A model generated the notes under the pieces. That model saw only the letters and a list, made by a program, of their open reading frames with translations. It searched no databases and had not been told where the DNA came from. Positions 38,307 through 47,718 of a stretch of DNA of 64,000 nucleotides are shown here, piece by piece (within the stretch, counting starts at the first letter, position 1; every line of letters starts with the position of its first letter). The position numbers were made by a program, and so were the translations under genes. The DNA comes from Acinetobacter albensis (GTDB lineage: Bacteria > Pseudomonadota > Gammaproteobacteria > Pseudomonadales > Moraxellaceae). The DNA is taken from assembly GCF_900095025.1 (NCBI RefSeq), contig NZ_FMBK01000012.1:60791-124790 (forward strand), read 5' to 3'.

Positions 38307-38932
38307 GCATTTTCCAATTTAAACTGCTGTAAAGGATAAAGCGGGCCTTGTAGTACCTGTGCCTGATACCAACCAAAGGTAATTTGATCGACTGAAAATT
38401 CAAAACTTTGCTGTTCTATATTTTGAATATGTTTAAAAATCAGATCACTTTTGAAGCTATGAGAATATAAACCTAAGGTCAAATGTGGATGATAGGTTAA
38501 AGGTGCAATTTCATTTGCAGTTTCTTGAAACAAATGACGAATCTGTTTAAGTAGATTGCTGTCATCCATCACCTCTACAAATAAAGCACTTTCAAAACTA
38601 TTAATCCTTCCAGTTTTTAATTTAATTTTTTTTGGTCTTTGTGCAATTAATGTCTGGAGATGTTGCTGCATAGCTACGAGATTAAAATCATCATCTCGAA
38701 CAGGCTTGTGCTGCGTTAAAAAGCCACATACGAATAAAGTAATATGAAACTGTCGGCTATTTGGAGCGTATAAAAAATCTGAAAATTCAGAACGTAGCTG
38801 ATCTAGATAAGCCAGTAATTCTGGATGTTCAATATGAATATACCAGAGTGAATAATACTCACGACCACAATGCCATTCAGGATAATCCCCTGTAAGGGTC
38901 GGAATAACAGAAGTTGAACAGTTTAAGAACAC
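38303..38932 (-). CDS. 2H phosphoesterase (2'-5' RNA ligase-like)
   Basis: A 209-residue protein with two HxT motifs, His63-Ile-Thr65 and His150-Leu-Thr152, the hallmark of the 2H phosphoesterase superfamily (LigT, AKAP7, cyclic phosphodiesterases). Its stop overlaps the cobU start (ATGA), so it heads the cobalamin operon. No such enzyme is a recognised part of cobalamin assembly; it may act on a 2',3'-cyclic or 2'-5' bond in RNA or a nucleotide by-product. No cobalamin riboswitch is visible upstream. Confidence 0.72.
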   Translation of the reverse strand: MFLNCSTSVIPTLTGDYPEWHCGREYYSLWYIHIEHPELLAYLDQLRSEFSDFLYAPNSRQFHITLFVCGFLTQHKPVRDDDFNLVAMQQHLQTLIAQRPKKIKLKTGRINSFESALFVEVMDDSNLLKQIRHLFQETANEIAPLTYHPHLTLGLYSHSFKSDLIFKHIQNIEQQSFEFSVDQITFGWYQAQVLQGPLYPLQQFKLENA

Positions 38933-38989
38933 ATTATTATCACTTTAAATTCAATCTTATCATTAGAAGGTACCTAGCTGTGCTGACTT

Positions 38990-39460
38990 TTAATCTTGAT
39001 CTAGTACATCAGCAAACTGCGCATTCAATACCCGTATAAGATCTTGAGGCTTTATACCGATATCCAAACCTCGTTTTCCACCACTGATATAAATTTTATT
39101 TAGTAATTCGGCTGACTGATCAATTACCGTTTTTAAACGCTTTTTCTGTCCTATTGGACTAATACCGCCAACCAAATAACCTGTTAAGCGCTCAGCATCT
39201 TTAGGCTCTGCCATCTGTAATTTTTTAGCACCCACTGCCGCAGCAATTTTCTTTAAACTTAACTGATGTGCAACAGGTAAAACTGCAACATAGAAATTTT
39301 TGCTGTCTGTTACCAGTAATGTTTTAAAAACTTCCCTTACATCTAAATTAAGCTTTTGGGCAGCTTCTAATCCAAAACTTTTTGCGTGTACATCATGTTC
39401 ATATTCATGAATTGAAAATTCAATTGCACTCGATTTTAAAACTTTGCAAGCAGGTGTCAT
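38990..39460 (-). CDS. ybaK: Cys-tRNA(Pro)/Cys-tRNA(Cys) deacylase YbaK
   Basis: A 156-residue YbaK/EbsC-type editing protein that hydrolyses mischarged Cys-tRNA(Pro). It matches the E. coli layout: start MTPACKVLKS, VFKTLLVTD, AVGAKKLQMA, the GYLVGGISPIGQKKR block and SGGKRGLDI. A TTG at 39490 would add ten residues; the ATG at 39460 lines up with the known N-terminus. Confidence 0.92.
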   Translation of the reverse strand: MTPACKVLKSSAIEFSIHEYEHDVHAKSFGLEAAQKLNLDVREVFKTLLVTDSKNFYVAVLPVAHQLSLKKIAAAVGAKKLQMAEPKDAERLTGYLVGGISPIGQKKRLKTVIDQSAELLNKIYISGGKRGLDIGIKPQDLIRVLNAQFADVLDQD

Positions 39461-39490
39461 TTTTAATGGATTAATCGTCAGTTTATTCAA

Positions 39491-40089
39491 TTATATGCTT
39501 TTTCAAACTGAATGTTTAGTTTGCTTAGGCTATTTATTCCTAAATTCACTTCCAATCAATGACTTTAAAAGTCGGTGTTTTGATTTAAATTAAGCATGAA
39601 ATCTCACATAAATGCTCTTTTAACAATACAATTCATATTACTTTAAATCGTTTATTTATAAAATTTGATTGTCGATTGAACCGCTATAAACCCATTTTAA
39701 TTGAAAAAATCTGCATACATTGAATTACTCATTCAAATCCATTTTAACAGACAAACCATTTATATAAAAAATATCAATATCATTAACATGCTTTTATTAT
39801 GTGATCGAAAAATTTTATTTTAATTTTTAAAAAACAGTTAGTTAATAAAATATCCATATAAAACATAAATATACACGCACCAAATTAGGGCCTACTATCA
39901 TCATTTAAAATATACTTTTATATCTTTAAGATATAGTATCCAAAATTAGTATTTCTCAAATTTATGATGGAGTTGGCTTTTTCTTCTTTACAATGCTTCT
40001 TTTTCCTCCTTTCTGAAGTATTAATATTGCTGAGCGATTAAGTACTTTAGCTATTTAAAATTCTTTCCATCGTAAAAGGTATTCAGATA
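39491..40089. other. 600-base AT-rich leader of dctA with a perfect palindrome
   Basis: No gene can be supported here. TATATCTT-T-AAGATATA (39918-39934) is a perfect inverted repeat flanked by ATACT/AGTAT, which are also inverted, about 155 bases before dctA. It may be an operator or a leader hairpin. Confidence 0.4.
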
Positions 40090-41388
40090 ATGGATTTCAG
40101 TACCCTTGAACCAGAAGCTATTAAGAAGAAACAAAAGTTTCATCAGATCTTATATGTACAGGTCATCTTTGCAATTATCTTAGGTATCCTTTTAGGACAT
40201 TTTTATCCAGAATTTGGCGAAAGTTTAAAACCTTTAGGTGATGCTTTTATTAAAATCGTGAAAATGATTATTGCCCCAGTCATTTTTTTAACAGTGGTGA
40301 CTGGTATTGCCAGTATGACCAATATGAGTCGTGTTGGGCGTGTCACTGGTAAGGCAATGTTGTACTTCTTTACATTTTCTTCACTTGCCCTTGTTATAGG
40401 CATGGTAGTGGCAAATATTATTCAACCTGGTAAAGGCTTGAATATTGATCCAACCACACTGGCAACCGATAAAGTTGCAGGCTATGTCGAAAAAGCACAC
40501 GACGCGACCTTGGTCGATTTCTTCATGAATATTATTCCAAAGACTTTAATTAGTCCTTTGGCTGAAGGAAGTATTCTACAAGTTCTATTCGTAGCCGTTT
40601 TATTTGGTATTTCATTAGCTGCAATTGGTGATCGTGGTCGTCCTATTGTAGATCTTTTAAATAACCTAACAGCACCTGTATTTTACCTCGTGGGCATGCT
40701 CATGAAATTAGCACCGATTGGTGCATTTGGTGCAATGGCATTTACTATTGGTGCTTATGGTATTCAATCTATTGGTAATTTATTACTATTGATTATGACG
40801 TTCTATATCACCGCTCTCTTATTTATCCTGATTATTTTAGGTGCTGTTGCTCGTTATAATGGTTTCTCAATTTTAGCGCTAATCCGATATATTAAAGATG
40901 AATTATGGCTTGTATTAGGAACCAGTTCGTCAGAAGCTGCGCTACCTTCTCTTATGCATAAAATGGAAAAAGCAGGCTGTGAGAAATCTGTAGTCGGTTT
41001 AGTGATACCAACAGGATATTCATTTAACCTTGACGGTACTAATATTTATATGACGATGGCCGCTTTATTTATTGCACAGGCCTGTAATGTCGATTTATCT
41101 ATTGGCGAACAAGTCGCATTATTGCTGGTTGCAATGGTGAGTTCTAAAGGTGCAGCAGGCGTAACTGGTGCAGGCTTTATTACATTAGCTGCTACGCTGT
41201 CAGTCGTACCTGCCGTTCCAGTCGCTGGTATGGCACTTATTTTAGGTATTGACCGTTTTATGTCTGAGTGCCGTGCATTGACCAACCTTGTTGGGAATGC
41301 GTGTGCAACCATTGTGGTTGCTCGTTGGGACAATGCTCTAGATAAAGACGTTTTAAATGAAGCCCTAAATAAACCAAAACAGTCATAA
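40090..41388 (+). CDS. dctA: C4-dicarboxylate:cation symporter
   Basis: A 432-residue DAACS-family carrier with the DctA hallmarks: the N-terminal [34 protein letters not shown], the serine-rich [10 protein letters not shown] reentrant loop, and [14 protein letters not shown]. It imports succinate, fumarate and malate. A long leader precedes it and a bidirectional terminator follows. Confidence 0.93.
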   Translation: MDFSTLEPEAIKKKQKFHQILYVQVIFAIILGILLGHFYPEFGESLKPLGDAFIKIVKMIIAPVIFLTVVTGIASMTNMSRVGRVTGKAMLYFFTFSSLALVIGMVVANIIQPGKGLNIDPTTLATDKVAGYVEKAHDATLVDFFMNIIPKTLISPLAEGSILQVLFVAVLFGISLAAIGDRGRPIVDLLNNLTAPVFYLVGMLMKLAPIGAFGAMAFTIGAYGIQSIGNLLLLIMTFYITALLFILIILGAVARYNGFSILALIRYIKDELWLVLGTSSSEAALPSLMHKMEKAGCEKSVVGLVIPTGYSFNLDGTNIYMTMAALFIAQACNVDLSIGEQVALLLVAMVSSKGAAGVTGAGFITLAATLSVVPAVPVAGMALILGIDRFMSECRALTNLVGNACATIVVARWDNALDKDVLNEALNKPKQS

Positions 41389-41408
41389 AGTTTTCTTATT
41401 TTAAAAAA

Positions 41409-41436
41409 GAAAAAGAGCCTAATTAGGCTCTTTTTT
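41409..41436. terminator. Bidirectional terminator between dctA and alkM
   Basis: AAAAAGAGCCTAATTAGGCTCTTTTTT is fully self-complementary with T runs in both directions. It serves two convergent genes. Confidence 0.9.
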
Positions 41437-41441
41437 CATCT

Positions 41442-42662
41442 TCAATCTCTGTTTAACAATCGATCAATTACCCCAAATTTCTGAAAGATTTTTGCACGAC
41501 GTTTTGGATGAATATTAGCTTTATTTAAATCACCTTGATAATGATCAAAAACACGTTTATCCATCATTTTAAACCATAAGGATGGAATTAAAGCGGGCAA
41601 TAACATGGTGGCATAACCACTTGGTAATTCTGGTGCTTCATCAAAATGACGCAAGGCTTGAAAAGGCCGTGTCGGATAAGCATGATGATCTGAATGACGT
41701 TGTAACTGATACAAAAATAAATTGGTGGTAATGTTATTGTTATTCCAACTGTGCTCAGGCATGGTTCGTGCAAAAGATCCATCTTCTTTTTGTTCACGCA
41801 TTAAACCGTAATGTTCAATGTAATTAATGACTTCGAACAAACTTACTCCATAAAAGGCTTGCGTCGCCAAGTAAGGGATAATCTCTCGCCCAAACAGATT
41901 TAACAATGTAGCGTGAAATCCAGCACTCATCGCCCAGCCTTGAAATAGTTCATTTTGGGGACTAAAAAATGACAGACCTTTACGTTTTAAACGATTTTTT
42001 TCAATCTCTATAGCCGATTTTAAGCCACCAAAAACTGTTCTTGGCCAGAATTCGTAGAAGGTTTCTCCCATTTTCGAAGATGCGGGATCATCGGGAGTAG
42101 CTGCACGTCTATGATGCCCATACGGATGTTCAACTCGAAAATGGTTATAAAATAACGGCATTAAAGTCGCATGTGAAAGATAATGATCTTTTTTATGGGG
42201 TCTGTGTGATAACTCGTGTGCAGTATTGACTCCAATACCATTAATCGCACCCATGGAAATACCCAGTAAAATTTGATCGAGAAATGAAGTACTTTTTCGA
42301 CTGACCACATAAGCTGCAAAAACATTGGCAGTCATTTGTAAAGGGATAAAGAGTTTTACAATACGGTCATAATATGGATCTTCGACCAATGATTGGATTT
42401 GTTCATTTTCAGGATTGTTATTGTCCTGTCCAACAATAGAATCAATACTGGGAATAATGACATGTAAAAGTAAAGGTCCACCTAAAGCAAAGATTTTTTT
42501 TGTCGCTTTAGGGCCAAAATGATAACCTGCCAAAATACCCATTCCAAGCACAGGTAAACCTGGACTCAGTAACCACCAATAGCGCTTTTTATCTAACGCT
42601 AAACCTGAGGAAGTAGGCACAATTTGAAGGTGGTCTTGCTTTAAATTTAATGGCGCATTCAT
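41442..42662 (-). CDS. alkM: Alkane 1-monooxygenase (AlkB family, AlkM-like)
   Basis: A 406-residue membrane di-iron hydroxylase that oxidises the terminal carbon of n-alkanes with rubredoxin electrons. It has the histidine boxes NTAHELSHR, EHPYGHHRR and LQRHSDHHAYPTRPF, plus NYIEHYGL. The ATG at 42662 has GGGAAG upstream and gives the family N-terminus; an earlier ATG adds 19 unlikely residues. It is divergent from an AraC gene, as alkM is from alkR in A. baylyi. Rubredoxin genes are not in the window. Confidence 0.92.
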   Translation of the reverse strand: MNAPLNLKQDHLQIVPTSSGLALDKKRYWWLLSPGLPVLGMGILAGYHFGPKATKKIFALGGPLLLHVIIPSIDSIVGQDNNNPENEQIQSLVEDPYYDRIVKLFIPLQMTANVFAAYVVSRKSTSFLDQILLGISMGAINGIGVNTAHELSHRPHKKDHYLSHATLMPLFYNHFRVEHPYGHHRRAATPDDPASSKMGETFYEFWPRTVFGGLKSAIEIEKNRLKRKGLSFFSPQNELFQGWAMSAGFHATLLNLFGREIIPYLATQAFYGVSLFEVINYIEHYGLMREQKEDGSFARTMPEHSWNNNNITTNLFLYQLQRHSDHHAYPTRPFQALRHFDEAPELPSGYATMLLPALIPSLWFKMMDKRVFDHYQGDLNKANIHPKRRAKIFQKFGVIDRLLNRD

Positions 42663-42850
42663 GCGATATGCTTCCCTATTTTCTGTTCTATCGCTATATT
42701 TATAGAAATAAGCACTCAAGAACAGTTGTGAGCGTCCAAAAAACCTATCTAAACGTCCTTGGCTTAAAGAGCCTATTTTTGACCTAAAATCACATGCTTA
42801 TACTATTTGAGAATTCTTATACTTTAATTCGCTGATGAAGAACGATAATC

Positions 42851-43774
42851 ATGGATGCTTTAAGTAAAATATTTGATGATATTCATCTTAATCGATCTGA
42901 ATATATCTATTTAAAACCGCAAGGTAATTGGGTGCATTGTTATCAAGAACAAGATGCCATGATTGGTTATGTGGTTTTAGTCGGTAGTATGATGCTACAA
43001 CTCAATTCACATACTCAGCTTTATGTTGAAGCTGGAGATCTCATTCTGATGCCATCAGGACAAAATCACTCCTGTTCTAGTCATACACACAGCAATTTGG
43101 TAGAAGCTTTAGATATCACCACACTTTTTGATCAAAAAAGACAAGAAACCATTGAATTTGGCAGTCCGAGTGGAGAATCTACACTCATTTTAGCGATCCG
43201 CTGCCATCTTGATACCCTTATGGCCCGCCCTTTACTGCATGCCCTACCCCCCTATATTCACATTCACCATATTACAGGCAGTGCAGCACCAGAATGGTTG
43301 CAAATTGGTTTACATTTTTTAGCAATTGAGGCGTATCAAATTCGGCCCGGACGCGACAAAATTTTAGATCATCTGGTGAGTATTCTTTTTATTGAATGCG
43401 TTCGTGACTACATTGCACAATTAAATGATTCTAATAATTGGCTTAGCGCGCTGTCGCATCCTGAACTATCAAATGCTTTAGCGGCCATTCATAGCCAACC
43501 AGAATTGGCATGGACAGTTGAAACATTGGCTGAGCAATGCTGTATGTCCCGCTCTAAATTTGCCACCTTATTTAGCCAGATCGTGGGTGAAACGCCATTG
43601 GCATATTTGCAACAATACCGTTTCCGTTTGGCTTCACAACACTTACGTGCAGGACAATTTTCCATTCAACAAATTGCGCACCGAGTCGGTTATTCTTCCG
43701 AAACCGCCTTTAGCCAAACTTTTAAAAAACTGTTTAGTTTAACCCCAAGCCAGTATCGTCAACAGTTTCAGTAG
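42851..43774 (+). CDS. alkR: AlkR-like AraC-family activator
   Basis: A 307-residue AraC/XylS regulator with a cupin-type N-terminal domain (AGDLILMPSGQNHSC) and two helix-turn-helix units (TVETLAEQCCMSRSKFATLF, then IQQIAHRVGYSSETAFSQTF). It is divergent from alkM across about 190 bases, so it is the likely alkane-responsive activator. Its 3' end overlaps that of lpxB by 41 bases, with no terminator between. Confidence 0.87.
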   Translation: MDALSKIFDDIHLNRSEYIYLKPQGNWVHCYQEQDAMIGYVVLVGSMMLQLNSHTQLYVEAGDLILMPSGQNHSCSSHTHSNLVEALDITTLFDQKRQETIEFGSPSGESTLILAIRCHLDTLMARPLLHALPPYIHIHHITGSAAPEWLQIGLHFLAIEAYQIRPGRDKILDHLVSILFIECVRDYIAQLNDSNNWLSALSHPELSNALAAIHSQPELAWTVETLAEQCCMSRSKFATLFSQIVGETPLAYLQQYRFRLASQHLRAGQFSIQQIAHRVGYSSETAFSQTFKKLFSLTPSQYRQQFQ

Positions 43775-44954
43775 ATTTTACTGATTTTAAGGTATTGAGA
43801 ATAGCCTGAACGGGATCTTCACTATTACCTGCAAGCAATTGTTTATGCATCGTAATGTGCTGCATTGATTGAATTTGTGCGGTTTCAACATTCATTAATT
43901 TTTCTATTTCAGCCGCTAAGTTTTCGGCGGTGGCGTCATTTTGAATGAGCTCACGAATCACTTTTTTACCTGCAATAATATTGGGCAAAGAATAATACGG
44001 AATTTTGATCAGAAATTTAACCACCACATAGGTCAACCAATTCAGCTTATAAAAAGTGACCATTGGGCGATGTAATAACATTGCCTCTAAAGTTGCAGTT
44101 CCTGATGCCAAAGCGACAATATTTGAGGCATTCATGACTTGGCGACCAATTTTAGATTCAATATCACTATTCTCCATCAGTTTAATTTTGGCCACAAAGT
44201 CACTTGGATAATCTTTTAATAATGCTTCAATTTGTTGCTGACGCGCATCATTAATCGCAGGAATTAAAAAAATATATTCTGGATATTTTTGATAAATAAT
44301 GTTGGCAGCATCCAATACCAAAGGGCCAAGTCTTTCAATTTCACCACGGCGGCTACCCGGCAAAAGTGCAATATGCTTATCTTCAATATTTAAATTAAGC
44401 TCTTGCTTTGCTTCTATAATTGGATTTTTAAGCGGCAATTGACTTGCCAAAGGATGTCCAACACAAGCAGCAGGCACATCAAATTTATGATAAAAAGACT
44501 TTTCAAACGGAAATAAGCAGAGCACTAAATCAATACTGGCTTTAATACCATGTACCCGTCCCTGACGCCATGCCCAAACTGAAGGACTGACATATTGAAC
44601 GGTTTTAATCGGTAGATTTTTTTGTTTTAAGCTTTTCGATAAACGTAAATTAAAATCTGGCGCATCAATACCAATAAAAATATCAACTGGATCTTTACTC
44701 CAAGTTTCAACCAAGCCATCACGTACTGCAAATAGTTTTTTAATGTCTTTAAGAACTTCAACAATCCCCATAACCGATAAAACATCCATCGGATAAGCGC
44801 TTTTAAACCCCTCAGCGATCATCTGTGGTCCACCAATGCCTTCAAATTCAGCATCAATTCCTTGCTCACGAAAACTGCGGATTAGTTTTGCGCCCAAAGT
44901 ATCACCTGATACTTCTCCAACCACTATACCGATTTTAAGCTTCCGATTTTGCAA
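43734..44954 (-). CDS. lpxB: Lipid-A-disaccharide synthase
   Basis: A 406-residue glycosyltransferase joining UDP-diacylglucosamine and lipid X in lipid A synthesis. It shows GEVSGDTLGAKLI at the start, YPMDVLSVMGIVEVL, VSPSVWAWRQGR and LLPGSRRGEI, in the normal order and at full length. Acinetobacter lipid A genes are often scattered, so its separation from lpxA and lpxD is not odd. Confidence 0.95.
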   Translation of the reverse strand: MQNRKLKIGIVVGEVSGDTLGAKLIRSFREQGIDAEFEGIGGPQMIAEGFKSAYPMDVLSVMGIVEVLKDIKKLFAVRDGLVETWSKDPVDIFIGIDAPDFNLRLSKSLKQKNLPIKTVQYVSPSVWAWRQGRVHGIKASIDLVLCLFPFEKSFYHKFDVPAACVGHPLASQLPLKNPIIEAKQELNLNIEDKHIALLPGSRRGEIERLGPLVLDAANIIYQKYPEYIFLIPAINDARQQQIEALLKDYPSDFVAKIKLMENSDIESKIGRQVMNASNIVALASGTATLEAMLLHRPMVTFYKLNWLTYVVVKFLIKIPYYSLPNIIAGKKVIRELIQNDATAENLAAEIEKLMNVETAQIQSMQHITMHKQLLAGNSEDPVQAILNTLKSVKSTETVDDTGLGLN

Positions 44955-45136
44955 GACTTTTATCCTATTTAAATTTAGAACTATTTTAACATATTCAATT
45001 TATTTAAAGCGTAATCTTAAAATCACTTTCTAAACATGGCTTAAAGCATTTCTATCTAAATTCTCACTCTTTTTATTTATTTTAATTCAAAAACTCAATT
45101 ACTTCTGTCTTGCGTTCAGATCACACAAACAATAAC

Positions 45137-45155
45137 ATTAATGATAATTATTTTC
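45137..45155 (+). promoter_or_regulatory. Fur box upstream of the second siderophore receptor
   Basis: ATTAATGATAATTATTTTC matches the Fur consensus at 15 of 19 positions, 14 bases before the receptor ATG. It is the best Fur site in the window. Confidence 0.75.
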
Positions 45156-45169
45156 ACTTAGAATCACTC

Positions 45170-47368
45170 ATGCAATCCATCTCTCCTCTCTTTTATCAAA
45201 GCTTCAAATTATCTTTACTCAGTTTTGCGATTTTAAGTGTTCAATATAGCTTTGCAGAAAACCTTATTGAAAATGAAAGCCAAACCTTATCTACGATTCA
45301 ACTCCAAGCCCAATCAGAAAATACAAATGAGAGTTCTGAAAAAACCAAAGCTTATACTGTAAAAAATAGTAGCAGTGCTTCAAAACTCAATATTGCAGTC
45401 AAAGAGACCCCTCAAACCGTCAATGTAGTCACACGCCAGCAAATTGAAGATTTTGGTTTAAATTCAACACGTGAAATTTTAAAAAATACACCTGGGGTCA
45501 CTGTTCAGAGTCAGGAAACAGAACGTAGCTCTTATATGTCACGCGGTTTTGAAATTTCAAATATTCTCACTGATGGTGTAGGCTTCCCATTAAGCAGCTA
45601 TAATTATAATAATACCAATCCCGATACTTACTTTTATGACCGCGTCGAAGTAGTCAAAGGCGCCGATGCCCTATCGAATGCCTTTGGTGACCCAAGTGCA
45701 ACCATTAATAATATTCGTAAACGTCCGACCAAAGAATTACAGGCAAGTGCTGGACTAAGTTATGGTTCTTGGGATACCCAGCGCTATGAAGCAGACGTTT
45801 CTGGTTCACTTTCTCCAGATGGACGAGTACGTGGTCGCCTCATGGGATATGAGCAAACGGGAGATTCGCATCTTGACCGATATTCTTCTGAAAAAAATGG
45901 CTTTGCAGGCATCTTAGAAGCCGATATTACTGACTCAACATTATTAACTGTCGGTTACAGTCAAAACCAGAATAAACCCAATGCCAATAACTGGGGAGCT
46001 TTACCCCTCCTTGATGCCAATGGAAAACAACTGTCTTATGACCGAAATTACAATCCAAATCCAGATTGGGCACATTGGGACAATGAAACCCAAGATGCTT
46101 TCCTAGAATTACAACAAAAACTTGGCAAAAAATGGACTGCAAAACTGAGCTATAACTATAGTGATACTGAACACAATAGCCGCTTGCTTTATTACTATGG
46201 CAATCCTCAAGCAGATGGTTCAGGCGTTTCACTCACAGCTTGGGGTGGCAAAGAACAACTGCGTAAACATTTTACTGATTTGAATTTCCAAGGTACTTTT
46301 AACTTACTCAATCAAGAGCATGAAGCTACATTAGGATACAGTCATATTCAAACACATCAATACGATCAACAATCGAGTGGTGTTATTAATGACAGTAATA
46401 TTAATAATGTAGCAGGTATTTATGATGGTGTGCCTTATCTAACTCAATACACAACAAATTGGGCGAGCTGGACACCACAATCAGTTACATGGTCTGAGTT
46501 TAGTGATGCAGCGGACTATAAACAAAAAATTAACTCTTACTATGCTGCTACACGTATTCATTTAAATGATGACTTGAAATTAATCTTAGGTGGCAATTAC
46601 GTTCAGGCGAAAAGTCATGGCAGTAGCTATGGTTCTCCAATGGATTACAGTGAAAGTAAATTATCGCCCTATGCAGGTTTAACTTATAATTTCAGCCCTG
46701 AATATACAGGTTATATGAGCTATACCTCTATTTTCCGTCCACAAACAGGGATTGAAGAAACAACGCGTCAAGCTTTAAAACCTGTTGAAGGTGAAAGTTA
46801 TGAAATGGGGATTAAAAGCGCATGGCTAAATGATCGATTAACAGGTTCAATGAGTGTCTTTAGAACGGAACAAAATAATTATCCATTGCGTAATTCCGAT
46901 GGTAACCCATTAAATCGTACGTCTAAGACCAGCGATTTACTTTCTCAAGGCGTAGAAATTGGCTTGGCCGGAGAAATTAACGATGATATCAACCTCGCTT
47001 TTGGTTACACCCAATTTAGCTTAAAAGATATAAAAAATGGTGGTGCAGCACGAACCTATAATCCAAACCAAACCATTAATCTGTTAGCAACTTATACCGT
47101 ACCTACTTTACCTCAACTGAAAGTCGGTGCTGGGCTGCAATGGCAAGACAATATCAAATTGTATGATGCGACTTTAAATAGCACCATCACTCAAGATGCT
47201 TATGCCTTAGTCAATTTAATGGCCAGTTATGAAGTAAATGATCATATTTTGCTACAAGCAAATGCTAAAAATGTCACCGATAAAAAATACTTAAATAGCT
47301 TTCCCGATGGACAAGCTTTTTACGGCGAACCTGCTAACTATTCTGTGGCAGTGAAATTCAAATATTAA
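45170..47368 (+). CDS. TonB-dependent siderophore receptor with reduction genes downstream
   Basis: A 732-residue receptor from the ATG at 45170 (signal peptide ending near YSFAEN). The plug has VKETPQTVNVVTRQQIEDFG and VVKGADALSNAFGDPSATIN. The barrel ends in an aromatic (VKFKY). An in-frame start further upstream would lie across the Fur box and is unlikely. The three inner-membrane genes behind it suggest import of a ferric siderophore that is reduced in or near the inner membrane. Confidence 0.9.
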   Translation: MQSISPLFYQSFKLSLLSFAILSVQYSFAENLIENESQTLSTIQLQAQSENTNESSEKTKAYTVKNSSSASKLNIAVKETPQTVNVVTRQQIEDFGLNSTREILKNTPGVTVQSQETERSSYMSRGFEISNILTDGVGFPLSSYNYNNTNPDTYFYDRVEVVKGADALSNAFGDPSATINNIRKRPTKELQASAGLSYGSWDTQRYEADVSGSLSPDGRVRGRLMGYEQTGDSHLDRYSSEKNGFAGILEADITDSTLLTVGYSQNQNKPNANNWGALPLLDANGKQLSYDRNYNPNPDWAHWDNETQDAFLELQQKLGKKWTAKLSYNYSDTEHNSRLLYYYGNPQADGSGVSLTAWGGKEQLRKHFTDLNFQGTFNLLNQEHEATLGYSHIQTHQYDQQSSGVINDSNINNVAGIYDGVPYLTQYTTNWASWTPQSVTWSEFSDAADYKQKINSYYAATRIHLNDDLKLILGGNYVQAKSHGSSYGSPMDYSESKLSPYAGLTYNFSPEYTGYMSYTSIFRPQTGIEETTRQALKPVEGESYEMGIKSAWLNDRLTGSMSVFRTEQNNYPLRNSDGNPLNRTSKTSDLLSQGVEIGLAGEINDDINLAFGYTQFSLKDIKNGGAARTYNPNQTINLLATYTVPTLPQLKVGAGLQWQDNIKLYDATLNSTITQDAYALVNLMASYEVNDHILLQANAKNVTDKKYLNSFPDGQAFYGEPANYSVAVKFKY

Positions 47369-47427
47369 ATAATTAACTTGGCCTGATGATTTAGGCGTGA
47401 TTTTTGTGAGCACAGTGACCTTCCCTT

Positions 47428-47715
47428 ATGAGTAAAACCGTATCTTTCTCTTATCGAATCTCTGTGCTCTATCGATTTATCATTGCATTTATCTTGGGCT
47501 ACATCTGTACTTCTTTATTGATTCAAAATCTCACCCTAATTTTGAATACCTTACTGCCGAAAGCAGAATCAATTTATTTGGCAGCCTTCATCAGTCTTCT
47601 GTTTTTTATTGGTTTTGTGATCAGTAGTTTTTGTATTTACACGGTGCGTAAATTAAGTTTGATCAGTTTCAGTTTGTTGATATGTCTAGCTGTAATATAT
47701 TGGATATTAGGATAA
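47428..47715 (+). CDS. Small inner-membrane protein of a siderophore operon (DUF3649-like)
   Basis: A 95-residue protein with three predicted membrane helices (about 17-37, 48-70, 73-94) and a basic N-terminus. It lies between a receptor and a PepSY protein, a spot usually held by DUF3649-type proteins in iron operons. The exact family number is from memory. It may form part of a ferrisiderophore reductase complex. Confidence 0.65.
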   Translation: MSKTVSFSYRISVLYRFIIAFILGYICTSLLIQNLTLILNTLLPKAESIYLAAFISLLFFIGFVISSFCIYTVRKLSLISFSLLICLAVIYWILG

Positions 47716-47718
47716 GTC

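Noticed and set aside
38933..38989. Cobalamin riboswitch before the cob operon
   Set aside because: Only 57 bases separate the operon from ybaK, and no B12-box-like sequence is visible.
41046..41333. 95-codon minus-strand frame opposite dctA
   Set aside because: Shadow of a well-conserved transporter gene; low-complexity Thr/Ala-rich product.
45110..45169. Upstream non-ATG start of the second siderophore receptor
   Set aside because: It would translate through the Fur box; the ATG at 45170 begins a normal signal peptide.
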